Assembly: GCA_022826515.1 (NCBI GenBank) | Contig: JAJDUT010000106.1 | Location: 1-6,959 of the forward strand | DNA from: Candidatus Latescibacterota bacterium | Lineage (GTDB): Bacteria; Latescibacterota; UBA2968; UBA8231 | Direction: 5' to 3' | DNA length: 6,959 nucleotides | Shown here: positions 5,596-6,959 of the stretch, piece by piece | How positions within the stretch are numbered: position 1 is the stretch's first letter | Layout: every line of letters begins with the position of its first letter | Notes under the pieces: model-generated | Told to the model about the DNA's origin: nothing | Databases searched by the model: none | What the model saw: the letters and a program-made list of their open reading frames with translations, nothing else | Made by a program: the position numbers and the translations under genes

Positions 5596-6807
5596 GTGAA
5601 AAGTCTGCTGCTCATCGCCCTCTGCTGTGTGTCGCTGTACTCCTGCGTCAAACGCCTCGTTGACCCGGACGTTCAGTCTCTGTCCGCGGCAACTCCCCAA
5701 ATAATGGTCCACTACATGCCCTGGTATGCGTCGAAACCAATCAGCGGCGAGTGGGGCTGGCACTGGACCATGAACCACTTCGACCCCGACACCATCGCCG
5801 ACGATGGCCGCCGCGAAATAGCCTCTCATTACTACCCATTGATCGGGCCGTACGATTCAAACGACCCACACGCCTTGGAATGTCACGTCCTGCTTATGAA
5901 ATTTGCGGGCATCGACGGCGCTATCATCGACTGGTACGGCATCAAAGACCACCGCGATTACGCCGCGATCCACCGCAACACAAACCACCTAATCACATAC
6001 ATCAAAAAGGCCGGCTTGAGCTTCGCAATATGTTACGAAGACCAAACGATAAAACACCTCGTCAACGATGGCGTTCTCGACGAAAGCCAAGCCCTCAGCC
6101 ACGGCAAGGAAGTCTTACACTGGATGCAGGACCACTGGTTTGTCGCCGACGAATACGCCAAGATCGCGGGCCGGCCCCTGCTCCTCGTCTTCGGCCCGCA
6201 GTACTTCAAGGGAGCGTCGTGGAAGGAGCTGTTTTCGGGCCTGCCGCAACCCCCGTACTTCTACACTCTGAACACACTTCAGGAAGGAGCCGACGGGGTA
6301 TTCGGGTGGCCTCCAGTACACGACGGCCGCGTCGTGTCTCCTGCCGCTTGGCGCGCCTACCTAAGCCAGCTTTACGAAAAGGGCGGCGTCGGCACGGCAT
6401 TTCCCAAATTCCACGACATTTACGAGGAAGCCGGTGTGCGCGAAAGCTACGGCTATCTCGACGACCAAGAGGGCGCAGTTTTCGGGGAAACGTTAGAACT
6501 CGCCGGAGCGCACACGTCGCTGATCCAGATCGTCACTTGGAACGATTACGGCGAGGGCACCATAATCGAGCCAACGATAGAATTCGGCTATCGCTACCTC
6601 GAAACGTTGCAGAACTACCGCAGAAAGCACGCCGACAAAACTTTTCCGTACAGCGCAGAAGACCTGCGGCTTCCCATCGCCCTATACCAGCTTCGCCAGC
6701 AAGCAGCAACAGACGGGCGGGCGTCCACACATCTCGACAGCGCCACAGCATTTCTGTTCGCGTCTGAGAATGAAGCCGCGAGAAAAATACTGCTCCGTAA
6801 ACAATGA
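5596..6807 (+). CDS. GH71/GH99-like glycoside hydrolase, predicted lipoprotein
   Basis: This 403-residue protein starts with GTG at 5596, five bases after the previous stop. No strong ribosome binding site is seen, so translation may be coupled to the upstream gene. The start is supported by a lipoprotein signal, MKSLLLIALCCVSLYSC, with LYSC as an imperfect lipobox and C17 as the likely lipid anchor. Family signatures in order are VHYMPWY (38-44), WGWHWTMNHFDPD (53-65), GIDGAIIDWYG (105-115), FAICYED (143-149) and TWNDYGEGTIIEPT (314-327). The WNDYGE motif places acidic residues D317 and E320 three apart, as in the catalytic region of GH71 alpha-1,3-glucanases; GH99 mannosidases usually have glutamate at the first position. 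Hydrolysis of an alpha-linked glycan at the cell envelope is inferred, and the substrate cannot be told from sequence. The remainder of the chain after about 340 is a helical C-terminal extension. No terminator directly follows the stop. Confidence 0.92.
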   Translation: MKSLLLIALCCVSLYSCVKRLVDPDVQSLSAATPQIMVHYMPWYASKPISGEWGWHWTMNHFDPDTIADDGRREIASHYYPLIGPYDSNDPHALECHVLLMKFAGIDGAIIDWYGIKDHRDYAAIHRNTNHLITYIKKAGLSFAICYEDQTIKHLVNDGVLDESQALSHGKEVLHWMQDHWFVADEYAKIAGRPLLLVFGPQYFKGASWKELFSGLPQPPYFYTLNTLQEGADGVFGWPPVHDGRVVSPAAWRAYLSQLYEKGGVGTAFPKFHDIYEEAGVRESYGYLDDQEGAVFGETLELAGAHTSLIQIVTWNDYGEGTIIEPTIEFGYRYLETLQNYRRKHADKTFPYSAEDLRLPIALYQLRQQAATDGRASTHLDSATAFLFASENEAARKILLRKQ

Positions 6808-6871
6808 CCGTAGGGACAACCCTTGTATGTTGAATGTTTGGTTTTCCCTTGGTATGCTAGTTTCTATTCGT

Positions 6872-6946
6872 CGATGCGATAGACCGTGCGACCCTTGAGC
6901 GTTGATCTCGTCCACAAGCTAGGGTCATCGCATCGTATTTCTTTTT
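6872..6946. other. Inverted repeat with T-rich tail downstream of the hydrolase gene
   Basis: CGATGCGAT at 6872-6880 is the exact reverse complement of ATCGCATCG at 6927-6935, with 46 bases between, followed by a T-rich stretch (6936-6946, interrupted by A and C). It could act as a weak terminator for the upstream operon, or be a control site near the next gene beyond the window. The long loop and broken T tract make the terminator reading uncertain. Apart from this, 6808-6959 shows no supported gene. Confidence 0.3.
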
Positions 6947-6959
6947 ACCTCGAACAGTT

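Noticed and set aside
5751..6767. 338-codon frame inside the hydrolase gene
   Set aside because: It is an arginine/proline-rich shifted frame of a gene with clear glycoside hydrolase motifs; no independent start signal.

Overview
The window looks like a piece of a bacterial chromosome of fairly high GC content that encodes secreted or surface-attached proteins. The protein types suggest a Poribacteria- or Latescibacteria-like organism, or a related uncultured lineage of the FCB/PVC neighbourhood: a sorting-like module with an NYPNPFNPST signature, a dockerin-like pair of calcium loops, an LDL-receptor-type YWTD propeller, a sorbosone-dehydrogenase-like propeller and a GH71/GH99-like lipoprotein. 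That placement is inference from protein style. There is no rRNA, tRNA or marker gene in the window to confirm it.

Layout, all on the + strand: (1) positions 1-285 hold the C-terminal end of an unrecognised protein. (2) Positions 286-717 are a gene-free stretch with a strong intrinsic terminator (370-414), an 82-bp paired-hairpin repeat (471-552) and the 5' leader of the next gene. (3) Positions 718-2466 encode a 582-residue secreted multidomain protein. (4) Positions 2467-2614 carry a second copy of the terminator and leader. (5) Positions 2615-5590 encode a 991-residue secreted protein with an N-terminal TPR-like helical half and a C-terminal PQQ-type sugar dehydrogenase propeller. (6) Five bases later, 5596-6807 encodes a 403-residue GH71/GH99-like lipoprotein, probably in one operon with the dehydrogenase. 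(7) Positions 6808-6959 hold no gene that can be supported.

The most striking feature is a leader cassette shared by the two large, otherwise unrelated genes. It comprises a 70-base block with the terminator (68/70 identical), a 40-base untranslated block (38/40 identical) and the first 51 bases of the signal-peptide coding sequence (47/51 identical). In the upstream copy the two non-coding blocks are separated by 158 extra bases. A 9-base direct repeat marks the junctions, and the paired-hairpin element lies inside the extra DNA. The terminator therefore travels with the gene downstream of it and not with the gene it follows.

Functionally, the last two genes pair a predicted periplasmic or surface sugar oxidoreductase with a predicted alpha-glycan hydrolase, which fits breakdown and oxidation of an external polysaccharide. 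The multidomain propeller protein is more likely a binding or adhesion protein. No transporter, regulator, PQQ biosynthesis gene or cohesin partner is present here, so these roles rest on family resemblance only.
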